The notes: a model not told the origin generated them from the letters alone. Shown: positions 11,270 through 21,977, counted from the stretch's first letter. The stretch is DNA of 64,000 nucleotides from Microvelia longipes (GCA_018340805.1 JACMZG010001913.1:33813247-33877246); one strand, 5' to 3'. Made by a program: numbers and translations.

Positions 11270-12150
11270 TGTTGACAAATTTACATTACTATAACACTAT
11301 ATCTTACTCTACTACTTATCCTTGCTATAACAATTTACCCTACTATAGCACTGTAGACTACTGCAATAGTTTGCTATACTAGAACAATTTACACCACTAT
11401 AACACTATATCTTACTCTTCCACTTTTCCTTGCTAGAACAGTTAAACCTACTATAACACTGTAGACTACTGCAATACTTTGCTATACTATAACAATTTAC
11501 ACTACTATAACACTATATCTTACTCCACCACTTTACCTTGCTATAACAATTTACCCTACTATAACACTGTAGTCTACTGCAATAGTTTGCTATACTAGAA
11601 CAATTTACACTACTATAACACTATATCTTACTCTACCACTTTTCCTAGCTATAAAATTTACACTACTATAACACTATATCTTACTCTACCACTTTTCATA
11701 GCTATATAATTTACACTTCTATAACACTGTAGACTACTGCAATACTTAGCTATACTATAACAATTTACACTACTATAACACTATATCTTACCTACCACCT
11801 TTTCCTTGCTATAAAATTTACACTACTATAACACTATATCTTACTCTACCACTTTCCTTGCTATAAAATTTACACTACTATAACCCTATATCTTACTCTA
11901 CCACTTTTCCTTGCTATAAAATTTACACTACTATAACACTATATCTTACTCTACCACTTTTCCTCGCTATAACACTTCACACTAGTACAACACTTTACCT
12001 TACTCTATCGCTTCCCATTGCTATAAAAATTTACACTACAATAACACTTTAGACTACTGCAATACTTTGCCATGCTATAACAATTTACACTACTATAACA
12101 CTCTAGACAACTACAACTTTACTACAATACTTTACCTATAACACTCTCCT
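11270..12150. repeat. CTATAACAC-type minisatellite (about 50-bp units in a higher-order pattern)
   Basis: Head-to-tail repetition of ACTATAACACTATATCTTAC, TCTACCACTTTTCCTTGCTA and TAAAATTTACACTA for about 880 bp. Alternate units carry CACTGTAGACTACTGCAATA instead, giving a longer period of about 100 bp in the first half. Edges fade into unrelated sequence at about 12150-12190. Confidence 0.85.
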
Positions 12151-12189
12151 GTAAGTTTATACTTTACATTACCTACACCAGTACTCTTT

Positions 12190-12814
12190 AACTCCGCCAA
12201 CATTAAAAGATGAAGGATTGCTTTAAAATAATGTATATAATAGCATGAAAAGTATATAAAAGAAAAAAACTTGTAGGGAAGGGCTATATTTTTACACTTT
12301 ATACTCCCATGCTATCAAACATGCCAAAAAACAAGTTATAAGTAATGGCCCACCCCTTTATTTTCTGTAGTTCATAATATTTTTTCTTTATAACTCAGTG
12401 TTTACGCAGGCCCTACTCCTTTCAATATCAGACAGAAAACGGCCCTTTGCTAGAAAGAAAACCTTGTTATAAGTCCCTTAAGAAAATGTATTATAATATA
12501 CCTTTTTACGCTGCTTTTTTATAGTTTGGTCTAATACTTTACTGAAACTTTTTTAGATAAAGCACGTAAAAAACCTGTAAAAATTGTATTTTAAGGATAG
12601 AGGAAAAAAAGAGAAAATTATGAAAATAAATTATGTTAAGAAAAATAAAGTCAGAGAGAAATTTATAGTCTTAATAAAATATGTGAAACGAAGTAAAACA
12701 ATTAGAGTAAGAATGTAATATAAAGGTAGTGGAGAATACAAAAATAACTAAGGCTTGTTTTTATAATTTCGAATATTATGAAAACAGTTATTTCATTCTG
12801 TCGAAATATTTAAA
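12190..12814. other. AT-rich DNA, no recognisable feature
   Basis: No frame, repeat or RNA-like block could be supported. Confidence 0.4.
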
Positions 12815-13710
12815 AGAATCGGGTCCGGTGTACCTCGGAACCATCCTTTACCATATCGGATTAGATATGGTGAACCCTCCTCCCCATCTCTTCGGACACG
12901 CTTTGCTCGTCCTCAGGATATAAATATATAAATCATGCCGTGTCAATTTTCTACACTGTTGAATGTTTTTCTATTATTTAAGATATTTTAAACGTATACA
13001 CGTCATTTTATGAGTTTTGAACTAATTATAATAAGATAAAAAACTTAACTTAAATTTATTACTTTTATTTCCCATGCATATGCGTCAAAATATAAATCAA
13101 TTCGATTTTTTAGTGTTTCACGAATTTATGAGTCATAGATGACGATTAATGACGTCATAAACCATATTTTAGATATAATTTGATACTACCGAGTTTTGCA
13201 AAACATGAATAGTTGACACAATTCATGTTTTGCAAAACTCGGTCGTATCAAATGATATATGTTTTGCTTGCCACGCATGATGGAGGTAAGAGAGCACCGC
13301 TTGTCTCTGGTAAATACTTCACATTATATTCTTTGGAATTAATTGAAGGTCAGAGTGAGTTCAGGCTCTGTCGGCGCCCTGATGAGGTCGACGTAACGAA
13401 TCAGAGTGGGACATGACTTTATGTCGAACCATCAATGATGACGAATGTCGAATAATGAAACAGTTCCCAGATGTAGCATTGCATTTTGCTAGTTACATTT
13501 CCTAGGTGTCTCTCGCACAATTATATTTTTAGACTTAAAAGTTGAAATAGTGGTACCAACTTTAAACTCTCTAGTATAAACTTTTTGGGTACTACGGTGA
13601 TAAATGTGACACACATAGAGCCCTAACTGGGTTAAAACCAATCATAAGGTCTTAAACACGTCTGAAGCCAATAATTCAGGTAAAAACTCTTTTTCGGGTT
13701 TTAGGAGCAA
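12815..13710 (-). repeat. Family A copy split by a foldback element
   Basis: The reverse-oriented tail starts at about 12818 (TCGGGTCCGGTGTACCTCGG, GGATTAGATATGGTG, CTTCGGACACGCTTTGCTCG). The middle follows to 13178 (ATGAGTCATAGATGACG, TTAATGACGTCATAA). The family resumes at 13541 with AACTCTCTAGTATAAAC, GGTACTACGGTGATAA, a GTCTTAAACACG block and AATTCAGGTAAAAACTC. A 360-bp element sits between. The 5S-like part is not recognisable in this copy. Confidence 0.65.
13179..13540. mobile_element. Foldback/MITE-like element, same family as 52003-52835
   Basis: It opens with a hairpin: arms 13179-13209 and 13222-13252 are 31 bp with one mismatch (core CCGAGTTTTGCAAAACATGA), loop TAGTTGACACAA. The body 13253-13540 is nearly identical to three body copies at 52122-52761. 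An open frame (13213-13416, 67 codons) covers the body. Its second half, starting IYVLLATHDGGKRAPLVS and ending with GQSEFRLCRRPDE, is shared with the 52-kb copy. It ends at GTGTCTCTCGCACAATTATA. A TTTTAGA block occurs on both flanks and may be the target duplication. Confidence 0.6.
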
Positions 13711-14384
13711 ATAAAAATCCTTTTATGTATACAATGTATACAAAAGTAGTACATATGTATGTATTTCTATTAACAAATAAATAAGGACAATTAAAAAAAA
13801 AGAAACCTCTCCAAACAATATAAAACTGAAATAAATCGAAGTATGGGTTAAATTTACAAACTTTCAAAATAAGAACCCACAATACTTCATAAAATATACA
13901 AAAATCATAATAAATGACTTTAAATAGAACACTTTTATCAAATATTACTTAAAATATACTCCTCCGTATATATTTTGGCAATTTTTAGGTTAGGTTTTTG
14001 TTCTAATTTCCTAAATTTGGCGAAAAACACAAGTTTTCAGTTGTTTTATAAGTCTTATACATAGAAAAGGGATTTCTAATTACTGTAGGCAAATTCAGCA
14101 GTATAAATGGACAAAAGAGAGTCGGAATTCAGGGTCCCTAATCTATATTCAGGTCTGGGTCTTTCTTGTTCTTTAGTCGGATTCACAAAAAAACCTCCTT
14201 TTTAGCGATTTTTTCATTGCTAAAAGCTTTTGAATGAAAATACTCTTTTCTCTTTTCATTTTCTTTTAAGTATCTTCACAATATTACGATTATGTTTTTC
14301 TTTCTGTTAATAAAAATGCTTTTCGAATATTTTGTTTTGGGGTTATTAGGTATTTTTTACCGTTTATATTTATACTTTTAGATA
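13711..14384. other. AT-rich DNA, no recognisable feature
   Basis: No supported gene or repeat. The 68-codon minus-strand frame at 13676-13882 starts inside the Family A head and is low-complexity. Confidence 0.4.
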
Positions 14385-15075
14385 TTTAGGAGCCTAAAAT
14401 ACTTAAACTAGACTAGAGTGGAAAGATGTCAGTATAACATCGCTATCCTAGGACCAGAGTCATTGTCTTTTGTTGTCATTGCCATTCATTGTCTTTCGTT
14501 CTGTTTTGGGTCAGGTTTCACCACAGCTTGTACTGATAGACTGCTGCTGTTCCTTGTAAAATTTAGTTGTGAAGCGATTTTAATTACTTTTCATCACGTG
14601 TACTCCAGATATATGCAAAAAGTGTTATGTTGGCACCATAAAATTTAAATTTTTTTTTCATAATTTAACGATTTAATCTGAATTATTCGTTTCAGGCGTT
14701 AAAAAACGAGATTTTCAAAAAGTTGTTTCTCTGTATGTGTATCTGTTATCTAATAGACAAAAGCTCTCTGTATACAGAGCTTATAATAGAGTATAAGCTC
14801 TGAAAATGTTCGAAAGATAGAGTGTTTACAAGAAAGTGTCTAGAAATTCATATTTATAAGCTCTACAAAATTTTGTAAAAGAGAACATTTAGAAAATTCA
14901 TAAAACGCAAAATGTTTTGATAGATTTGAAATTTACCGCTTATGTGCAATTTTTAGAAGCCTAAAATATTTCAACTAGACCAAAATGTAAAAATATCAGT
15001 ATATAAGATCGCAATATTGGGACCAGAGCATATTCATTGTTTTTGATTGTTTTGGCTTAGGTTTTACGACAGCCT
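14385..15075 (+). repeat. Pair of direct repeats ~570 bp apart
   Basis: 14385-14530 and 14955-15075 share, in order, AGGAGCCTAAAATAC-type, ACTAGAC, TATCAGTATAA-type, GGACCAGAG, CATTGTYTTTGWTTGT and GGTTTYACSACAGCYT blocks. The first copy carries a 76-codon frame (14418-14648) with no recognised domain, and the second copy does not keep it open. A Family A head scrap lies between them (about 14670-14760: CTGAATTATTCGTTTCAGGC, GTTGTTTCTCTGTATGTG). Confidence 0.55.
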
Positions 15076-15094
15076 AGTTTTACTATACAAGACT

Positions 15095-15345
15095 AAAAAA
15101 ATCGGGTACGGGGCACCTCGGAATTTTTACTCATTACATCGGATTCGCTACGCCCAACCTCCCTACTTCGAACTCGTTTCGCTCGTCCTCAGAAATACAG
15201 TTCTTCAAATTTTTACTGCAAATGCTTTTTGGACTCTCTTCACTCGTCTTTAGATAGTAAATAGATCCGTATAATTCTTAGCGGTCATCCATAAAGCACT
15301 GTATTTGTCGTAAAATTATTTGAAATTATTTGCTATGTATATTCT
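15095..15345 (-). repeat. Family A tail and truncated 5S-like module
   Basis: Clear reverse tail: ATCGGGTACGGGGCACCTCG, ATCGGATTCGCTACGCC, GAACTCGTTTCGCTCGTCC. Next comes the start of the 5S-like module (TTCTTAGCGGTCATCCATAA, 15270-15290), after which the copy breaks off. Confidence 0.75.
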
Positions 15346-15534
15346 TGTATGCAATAAATGGGATTGATAAATTGATTGATTGACAACTATTCTACTTTTT
15401 CAAATTCCCCAACATATCCTTACATGTCTACAATTGTAGAATATTAGCGAGCATGATGTTTCCATATGTTTTTTAATAAGCTAAAAAAACTACTGTCAAA
15501 TAAAATGTTACTACCTCTAATGTTACTGTCAAAT

Positions 15535-15770
15535 TAGTTATGGACAGCTAACAAACAAACCAATAGAAAACCCTCATGACGTAAATTCATGGTGGTTTAA
15601 GGGTAAAATTTTTGGCACATCAGATTTAACTTTTTTATAAAACCTTTTTTTTAGCGAATTCCCTTTGGGAATATAACTCGCTAATGAGATAGGCGTCATG
15701 GCGGAAGTCGGTCGACGACACAAATCCGTTTCAGAGGTCCCTAATGACGAATACATACGTTATTATGACC
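15535..15770 (-). repeat. Dispersed repeat Family D
   Basis: On the minus strand it reads TCATTAGGGACCTCTGAAAC, GGATTTGTG, CTTCCGCCATGACGCC, CATTAGCGAGTTATATTCCC, AAAGGGAATTCGCTAAA. The same order occurs on the plus strand at 29525-29640, where the middle is GAAGGTTCGACTCCCGCC, which resembles a tRNA T-arm/box B. It may be a tRNA-derived SINE, but box A is not clear. Confidence 0.5.
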
Positions 15771-15771
15771 T

Positions 15772-15772
<1 letters not shown>

Positions 15773-15809
<37 letters not shown>
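15773..15809. repeat. (TA)n microsatellite
   Basis: Uninterrupted TA dinucleotides over about 37 bp. Confidence 0.95.
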
Positions 15810-15813
<4 letters not shown>

Positions 15814-15859
15814 GAATTTCTAAACACTTTCTTGTAGACACTCTATCTTTCGAACGGAT

Positions 15860-16164
15860 TAATATTTTTTAACAAAACTTGGGTATATAAGTCAACCATC
15901 GAGAGGAGACGAAACTTATTAAAAACCAGGTTTTTTGTGACTTCATTAAACCCGAGTCAACAACATTTTTAAAAAATCAGCAAAATTCAGAGTTAATATT
16001 TTCCGCCGCAAAAAGGTCATTTGAGACGCTGAATCAAATGAAACCGGTCCGAAGTCAAAGCAACTATTCTAAATGACCAAGAGGTCGAAAAAACCATTGT
16101 AAATTACCAAAAAACTTGAGTAGTGTCATCTTCTATGTATTTTTAGGTTCTGAATCGAATGAAC
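15860..16164. other. Unassigned AT-rich DNA
   Basis: No gene or repeat family recognised. Confidence 0.4.
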
Positions 16165-16440
16165 GAGCAGTGCTTGACATTGAGTAACTGCTTAGGTGCT
16201 AAAGCATGAACCGGAACCTTGAGCAATGGGTTGTTTAGCACGGAAACACGCATTCTAAATGAAATTCGCCCGATAGCGGACCACCGCGCCGGAATTATTT
16301 ATTTAATAGTTGTAAACTTATATAAAGTAAAAAACTATAAAAACTATCATTCCAACCAGGATTGTTGTTAAGCACGGAAACACGCATCCAAAGGAAATTC
16401 GTCCGACATGCGGATAACCGCGCCAAACTTTTTTTCCCAC
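16165..16440 (-). repeat. Two Family F copies in tandem
   Basis: The block GGTTGTTTAGCACGGAAACA, CGCATTCTAAATGAAATTCG, CCCGATAGCGGACCACCGCG occurs at about 16225-16295. It is repeated at about 16360-16430 as TTGTTAAGCACGGAAACACG, CATCCAAAGGAAATTCG, CCGACATGCGGATAACCGCG. The first copy also has the upstream part (GAGTAACTGCTTAGGTGCTA, AAGCATGAACCGGAA). Confidence 0.65.
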
Positions 16441-18279
16441 TAAAATATAATTTTTTTACAAAGCACTTTTTTATAATTTGTTTACGTAATAAGTATTTTT
16501 CATATTTATTTTTAAACAAAACCAATTTCATTCTATGTATAATAGAAATATTATTACAACACGTAAAAAAATCAATTTCATTAAATTTCACCATTAAGTA
16601 TTGTAAAAAATTTACAAAACTTTTTAATAAAAAAAAATTTAAACATAACCTTTATAATTAATAGGGTAGAAGAAGGTTGCGTGATGGTTATATCTAGATT
16701 ATGAAAAATATTACAAAGTATTCTCGCTATACACGTTCTAAATGTATTAATAAAATACAACAATTCGAAAACCTTATTTAAAGGTATATAATATAGTAGG
16801 TTACGCATAAGGTGTTAAAAAATATTATAGTTCGGCTATTAAAATATTTTTGGTAAAATATGTATAAAAAAAGGAGAAATACTTAGTTTAAAGATGAAAT
16901 ACAGCTTAAGGTAGTGTGGTACTAAACATCTTGTACACAGTGTAGAAATATACTATAATAATATATTCAGACTATTTAATAAGAGTCACAAAGTGAAACC
17001 GCCAAGACCTCATATATTTACAAGCATTATTGGGAACCTACGATTTGGCTTATTCAATGATCTCACAACTTTTTACGCTAGACTTGGCTCTTTTTTTACA
17101 TGCATATGTTTTTGTTGAGATTTCATTCCTTTTTGTAAGCTTGAACAATATTCCTTAGAGAAATACGCCATGAAATATTATTAAATTATTAATTAGTTAC
17201 AGCATATAACTATGTCATATAATATGACACCACTTATTTATTTCTAAACAGTTCAATTTTTTTTAACTAAACAATAGATAAATTGCGTAAAAATATTTTT
17301 TAATGTTCTGTCGATATTCGATATTTAAATAAAACTCTCGGTATTCTTGGTTTTGGTGTGCTCTACAAGGTAGCGCTAGTTTTCAAAATTTTTCTTTACA
17401 CGTAAAATTAAGGTTAGGATTTCCATTCAATTTAGGTAGAAGGAACTGAAATGTTAGATTTTGTGGATTTTTCTTTCATTTTCACATCAAAATGTATCTA
17501 TAAACCAAATTTAAAGTGTCTGCGATTGCTGGAAGTGGTTTAGAATTTTGATTAGTGAGTGAGTAGTGTGTGATACCTCAACAATTGTGAATGGTAAAGA
17601 TATGAAATTCGGTAGAATGGGTCAGCTCAACAAGATCTTTTGGTTAATATTGAAATTATATTTTTAAAGTCCTTAATAAAAAGATACGAGGGGGTGAGAA
17701 TAGGCTCGAGATGCTTCCTAAAAGATGATACACTAGTGACCGCTTGACTTGGCGGGGGCACTGCCGGACACCCAGATAATGATTAAATAAATTATGTAGA
17801 ATAAAAAAATATTTTTGACGCTTTTGAAGTCCGTCAAAATAGCTTTAGTCTCTAATCTTACTTTATACATTCTATACGTTGTTTGCAACTGTTTTTCTTA
17901 ATATAAACTGTGAGGAAATTAATGCCTTTTCGTTTCCAGAAAAACATGCTAGCTCACAATAACATGCATTGATAATGATATTGTTTCGGTTTCCATCCAT
18001 CACTAGACTCGCATTATGGAGAAAGTTACGACGTATTTCCTAGGGAAAGTTGAGCACATGCTTTCCTCAAAACTTAGAGGAAAGTCTCTTAAAATTATGA
18101 ACCTAGTTTAGACACTTTGACATCTTAAGTAAAGTCAGAGTAATTAGTGGAGCAACTTTACCAGGAAGGTATAATTGGTGTAACAACAGATTTATTTAGA
18201 AAATTGAATACTTAGACTTTAGTGCTTTTTGCACTTAGTACTTGATTTCAAATTCTTTTAAATTAAAACAAAATCTCGC
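16441..18279. other. AT-rich DNA, no supported gene
   Basis: The overlapping 99-codon frames at 16295-16661 (both strands) are AT-driven and rich in K, N, F and I, so I do not regard them as genes. A short ATG frame at about 17602 (22 codons, MKFGRMGQLNKIFW) has a leader-like upstream region but no homology I recognise. Nothing else is supported. Confidence 0.4.
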
Positions 18280-18400
18280 ACGATCCGCGAATTTTCTTTA
18301 GAGTGTGTGTTTTCGCGCTTAACAGCACATTCCTTGCTTCAGGTTCTGGTTTATGCCTTATAACTTGAGCAGTAACTTAATTGTAAAGCACTGCTTGATA
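18280..18400 (+). repeat. Family F copy
   Basis: GCGAATTTTCTTTAGAGTG, GCGCTTAACAGCACATTCC, TTGCTTCAGGTTCTGGTTTA, TGCCTTATAACTTGAGCAG, TAACTTAATTGTAAAGCACT follow the family order. Confidence 0.6.
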
Positions 18401-18594
18401 CTAACTTTTTTATATTTTTCAAAAGAAACGCATATATTAATCCTTTTGGTTATTCAAAACTATCTATATCCAAAATTCATAGAGCACACTATTATTTGCA
18501 CTAGTTAGGGTAGTTAATGCTCATCGTTTAAGGTTTTAGCGAATTTCATTAGAAAAAATAGAGAAAAATAGATGTTTGAGAATGATAGATGTTT

Positions 18595-18700
18595 GTTTAA
18601 TAGGCACTGATGATGACCTCTTGTTAGGTCGAAAGCGCTCTGCTTCACTTTTAATAAAATCTATAACTGTGGAGAGACTTTTCATTCTTTCGTTCTATTA
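18595..18700 (+). ncRNA. Family H repeat with a hammerhead-ribozyme-like core
   Basis: The core CTGATGA (18607-18613), an extra T, a stem GACCT/AGGTC (18615-18619 with 18626-18630, loop CTTGTT) and GAAA (18631-18634) follow the hammerhead order CUGAUGA, stem II, GAAA. The downstream block (GCGCTCTGCTTC, TTTTAATAAAAT, GTGGAGAGACTTTTCATTC) is shared with loci at 32510-32610 and 60140-60250 and more loosely with others. Penelope-like elements and retrozymes are known to carry such ribozymes. The extra nucleotide before stem II makes activity uncertain. Confidence 0.45.
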
Positions 18701-19463
18701 GAGAAAAATAAGTAACTGAAATCAAACGATAGAAAATTATAATCTTTACCCGTGTGTATTTCATTCACCTCAGAGTCCCAAAATCATCAAAAATTATACG
18801 CTACTCAAAATTTGCATGTTTACCTTCATTCATTATAAAAAGACGGTGTATATAAGATGAAGTTTATCGACTACTTTTTAGGGAGTGGATAAAAAGTACT
18901 TTTTATTTCAAAGCACTCTCCTCCCTTGGAAATAAAAAGTTTTTCTTATTATTGGGTTTAGAACCAATTATATCTATTTTTAGGGGTGTGGTATCCTCTA
19001 AATTTATACAGGGAACCCGACCAAAAAAAAATTGAAATCAGCTCAAAATTTGCAGGTAAAAAGAAGTTGTTTAGAGCAATACAAAAATTGTTTTTTTGGG
19101 GGGGGGGGAGCACTCCCGACATTTATAGGAGGGACCCGACAACAATCAATAATTAATTAACTTTAATGTTGTAATATTATAATAATACTAATAGCTATCA
19201 TAACATTTATAATAACATTTAGCGCTTTCAATAAATAAATTTTGTTGGAGGGACTTTTTAGTACGATCTCTTCTTTAATTTTTATAAAATAAGACAAAAT
19301 GAAGGCTATAAAATAAATTTGTTGTTGTACAAGGAAACGAAATTGATCAAATTTTACTGTAAATTATTAGCTTCTTCACGAGCCTAAATTTAAAACGTTA
19401 AAAACAGGAAGTTTACCGATGATTAGAATTAATTGAATTTACTAGTTTGAGGAGGTGGAGAAT
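18701..19463. other. AT-rich DNA with a short local direct repeat
   Basis: Two half-similar blocks of about 40 bp (about 18984-19023 and 19101-19140) both end GGRACCCGAC and follow GTGTGG or G-run leaders. There is a run of 12 G at about 19098. No gene. Confidence 0.4.
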
Positions 19464-19660
19464 AGGAGTCCGTTAAGTACCAGTTATCAACTATTGGGGT
19501 CCGCTAAGTACCATTTACCTACAATAGGGGTCCGCTAAGTACCAGTTATCAACAATTGGGGTCCGCTAAGTACCATTTATCTACAATTGGGGTTCGTTAA
19601 GTACAATTTATCTACGATTGGGGTCCGCTAAGTATTATTTATCTACAATAAAGGTCCGCG
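19464..19660. repeat. 31-bp tandem repeat, about 6.3 copies
   Basis: Unit GGGGTCCGCTAAGTACC plus ATTTATCTACAATT, alternating with CAGTTATCAACAATT variants in the first four units. Divergence rises towards 19660. Confidence 0.9.
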
Positions 19661-20469
19661 GTGATCTAAAGTTAGCGAATCTCTGATTTATAAGATAAAT
19701 GCATAGTCACGCTAACATAAAGCATTCGAATCAGAAACGGCACAGTTATGTGATCCACTTAAGCATTCGCCCATTTAAAACAATCTTCTCTTCAATATAT
19801 TGTTTTAAAAATAAAATTTAACATTACTTAACAACTGAACAAGTTTCTTTTTTAACAAATAAATCTCATTTTTTTTTAAAAAAAGCTAAAACATACATTA
19901 AACTTATTTATACATTTTGTAAAACAAAATATATAAAAATTAAAGTAAAAAGAGAATCAATGGAGCACGCAAATAAAACAATAAAGGGGGGAAAAGCATA
20001 ATAACTCGTTCTAAAGTTAAACATGAAGGTAAAATTACAAATTTGGAGCAACAAACTGGAAAACTTCGTGATATCTGCCCTTCTGTACCATAAAACGAAT
20101 AAAAATTAAATTTATAAACGACTTTTAAATACAAATATACCTAAAACAGGAAAAGCCTATTAATTTTGTTCAATATCAATTTAGGCTCTTTCTGTTAAAG
20201 TAATTAAAAATCTTTCCGTAAAATATATTTAAAATATGTATTAATAAACATTTATAAATTTATACAAACAACCACTTTTAAACTTCTACCAAATTTAGAT
20301 TACGTGATTTAGCAATAAAAACATAGATCTATATCATTTGAATTTTAATTAATAAAAGTAAATAATCAATCCACAATATTTAACGCTGCACCTTGTTAGC
20401 AGTTGCAAATTTTGAAAAAAATAAATAAAAGTTTAAACAAAGTAATAAATATTATTTACTTTTCCTTAT
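19661..20469. other. AT-rich DNA, no recognisable feature
   Basis: The 64-codon minus-strand frame at 19940-20134 has no domain I recognise. No repeat family assigned. Confidence 0.4.
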
Positions 20470-20640
20470 TTCCTTGAATTGGATAAGTATTGTGTTGGCA
20501 CTAAAATTCCAAAACCGGAATGTCCGACTGAATTATCCGTCTTAGGCGATTTTAAGACCTTCTGAGTAGACGCACGAAGTCGATTTTCCATACAGAAAAG
20601 TTCCCGTATCGGAAACCAAAAAAAAGAGAGAATTCAACAA
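20470..20640 (+). repeat. Family A head, truncated
   Basis: GGATAAGTATTGTGTTGGC, AAAACCGGAATGTCCG, ACTGAATTATCCGTCTTAGG, TTTTAAGACCTTCTGAGTAG follow the family head. The copy is lost after about 20580. Confidence 0.65.
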
Positions 20641-20699
20641 GATACAAACGTCAAAAACCAACTGCACATGCTTGGTACAAACTGCGCAAAATTTTAGAG

Positions 20700-20945
20700 A
20701 CAAACTTACCTCTCAATGGTTTCTCATTGTTCATTGCTTGAGAAGGTTATAACAAAACACGCTTAAATTATCACTCACTGAAGTGGCAAAGAATGGTCCA
20801 AAATTTAAAATAGAATACGCACAAATGACAAATGTAACAATAACGAGAAGTACATTAGAATGTTGAGAAGCAAACTCGACAACCTTGCTACATAACCTGT
20901 GTTTGGTACCTTTTTTTATTATAACCAAGGGAAGGTAAGTTTGCT
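20700..20945. mobile_element. Small TIR-bounded unit or isolated exon-like segment
   Basis: The edges are inverted relatives: AAACTTACCTCTCAATGG at about 20703 and the complement of CCAAGGGAAGGTAAGTTT near 20940. The unit is slightly GC-richer than its surroundings. On the minus strand (20928-20731) a 65-codon frame reads KVVEFASQHSNVLLVIVTFV followed by ICAYSILNFGPFF, which would be one transmembrane-like helix. A splice-donor-like GAG|GTAAGTTTG lies just after the stop. I recognise no family. Both explanations are weak: MITE ends that happen to contain GTAAGT, or a stray exon. Confidence 0.35.
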
Positions 20946-21263
20946 CCTATTTCCTTTATCTTATACAACTTCCATGAGGTCAGAAATGTTCCTTAATGCG
21001 TCATCCCCTTAATTCAAGATCCTTGGGTTAACTTAAATGAGGAAAAATTTGGATTCAATTATCACAAGCTACAAAATTAGCTAAAAATTAGCGCTGCGGC
21101 GGGCAGGTACGGACAAATCATGAACTAACCCAATAGCTTTCCAAAAATGACTGATTATATTTTTTATATTTAAATTTATGAATACCATGGCAATATTTGG
21201 TTATAACAGTTATATTTATTGTTATCATAAAATGATTATTTTCATTATTTTTTTTTCACAGAA
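20946..21263. other. AT-rich DNA, no recognisable feature
   Basis: Nothing assigned. Confidence 0.4.
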
Positions 21264-21913
21264 ACGGTTTACCCATAGATAAACAATATTAACATAGATG
21301 GTTCACTCAAAGATTTTTTTAAAAAAATAGTTGACAGGAGGCTCAAGTAGTACAATCTAGTGGTGGGAGCGTGAAACTGTCAGATATTTTTATTTCTGAC
21401 ATTTTTATTTTTTTATTTTTATTCAACCAAACAACGAGCTGTTGAGAGTAATCAAGTCTTTACATCCGCTGTTCGGCGCTAGAATGATGAGGAGTCGATA
21501 GATGAGTAATCCCAATAAAGCTCTATAAGAATTTCGTATAAATTGGTAAAAAGTGAAAAATTTAATTTCTCACTCTGTCGTCCCCCCTTGGATTTGAACC
21601 TCTAATGTCAGAGTTTCAATTTTTGTTGTTTCCTTTACTTATCCGTTTGCGCCAACCCGAGATGTTATATTCAGATAGCAAATTTAAATCTTAAGTGTAA
21701 AACACTGAAAATGAATTATTGTTACATTTTTAAGAAAACGATGGTGCTGCTTCGCGTGATGAAGCCCCCAAGTTTTTACTACTAGCGCTCTGTAAGACTC
21801 TTGTGATGACGCCCCCAACTTAAATCATAAACAAAAGCTAGTCAATTCAGTGTTCCTACAACATTCGGGAGTGAACCATCTATGTTAATATTGTTTCTCT
21901 ATGGGTTCACCGT
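21264..21913. mobile_element. Non-autonomous DNA transposon with 45-bp TIRs
   Basis: The left end 21264-21308 and right end 21869-21913 are inverted copies of about 45 bp with a few mismatches (shared AAACAATATTAACATAGATG and GGTTCACTC; outer ACGGTTTACCCATAGA versus ACGGTGAACCCATAGA). The 560-bp interior contains a tRNA-like SINE and no transposase. Flanks do not show a convincing duplication, so the superfamily is not assigned. Confidence 0.65.
21420..21675 (-). mobile_element. tRNA-derived SINE-like block (SINE-C)
   Basis: On the minus strand a tRNA-like head has GTTGGCGCAAACGG (box A-like, about 21650) and AGAGGTTCAAATCCAAGG (box B-like, about 21600), spaced as in a tRNA gene. The arms do not form a proper cloverleaf and a non-tRNA body follows, so it is not a tRNA gene. 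It lies inside the TIR element at 21264-21913. Confidence 0.5.
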
Positions 21914-21977
21914 TGTCATGTTCTGTATTACAAAATTTCAGACACTAAAAGTAAAAAATAAGTTTTTTTTTTAATTT

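Noticed and set aside
16295..16661. Overlapping 99-codon frames on both strands
   Set aside because: AT-driven composition, partly over Family F, no domain recognised, and the two strands mirror each other.
17590..17670. First coding exon beginning MKFGRMGQLNKIFW
   Set aside because: Only 22 codons, no homology recognised, no clear splice donor.
19464..19660. CRISPR-like array
   Set aside because: The whole 31-bp unit repeats with no unique spacers. The same holds for the other tandem arrays; the context is eukaryotic.
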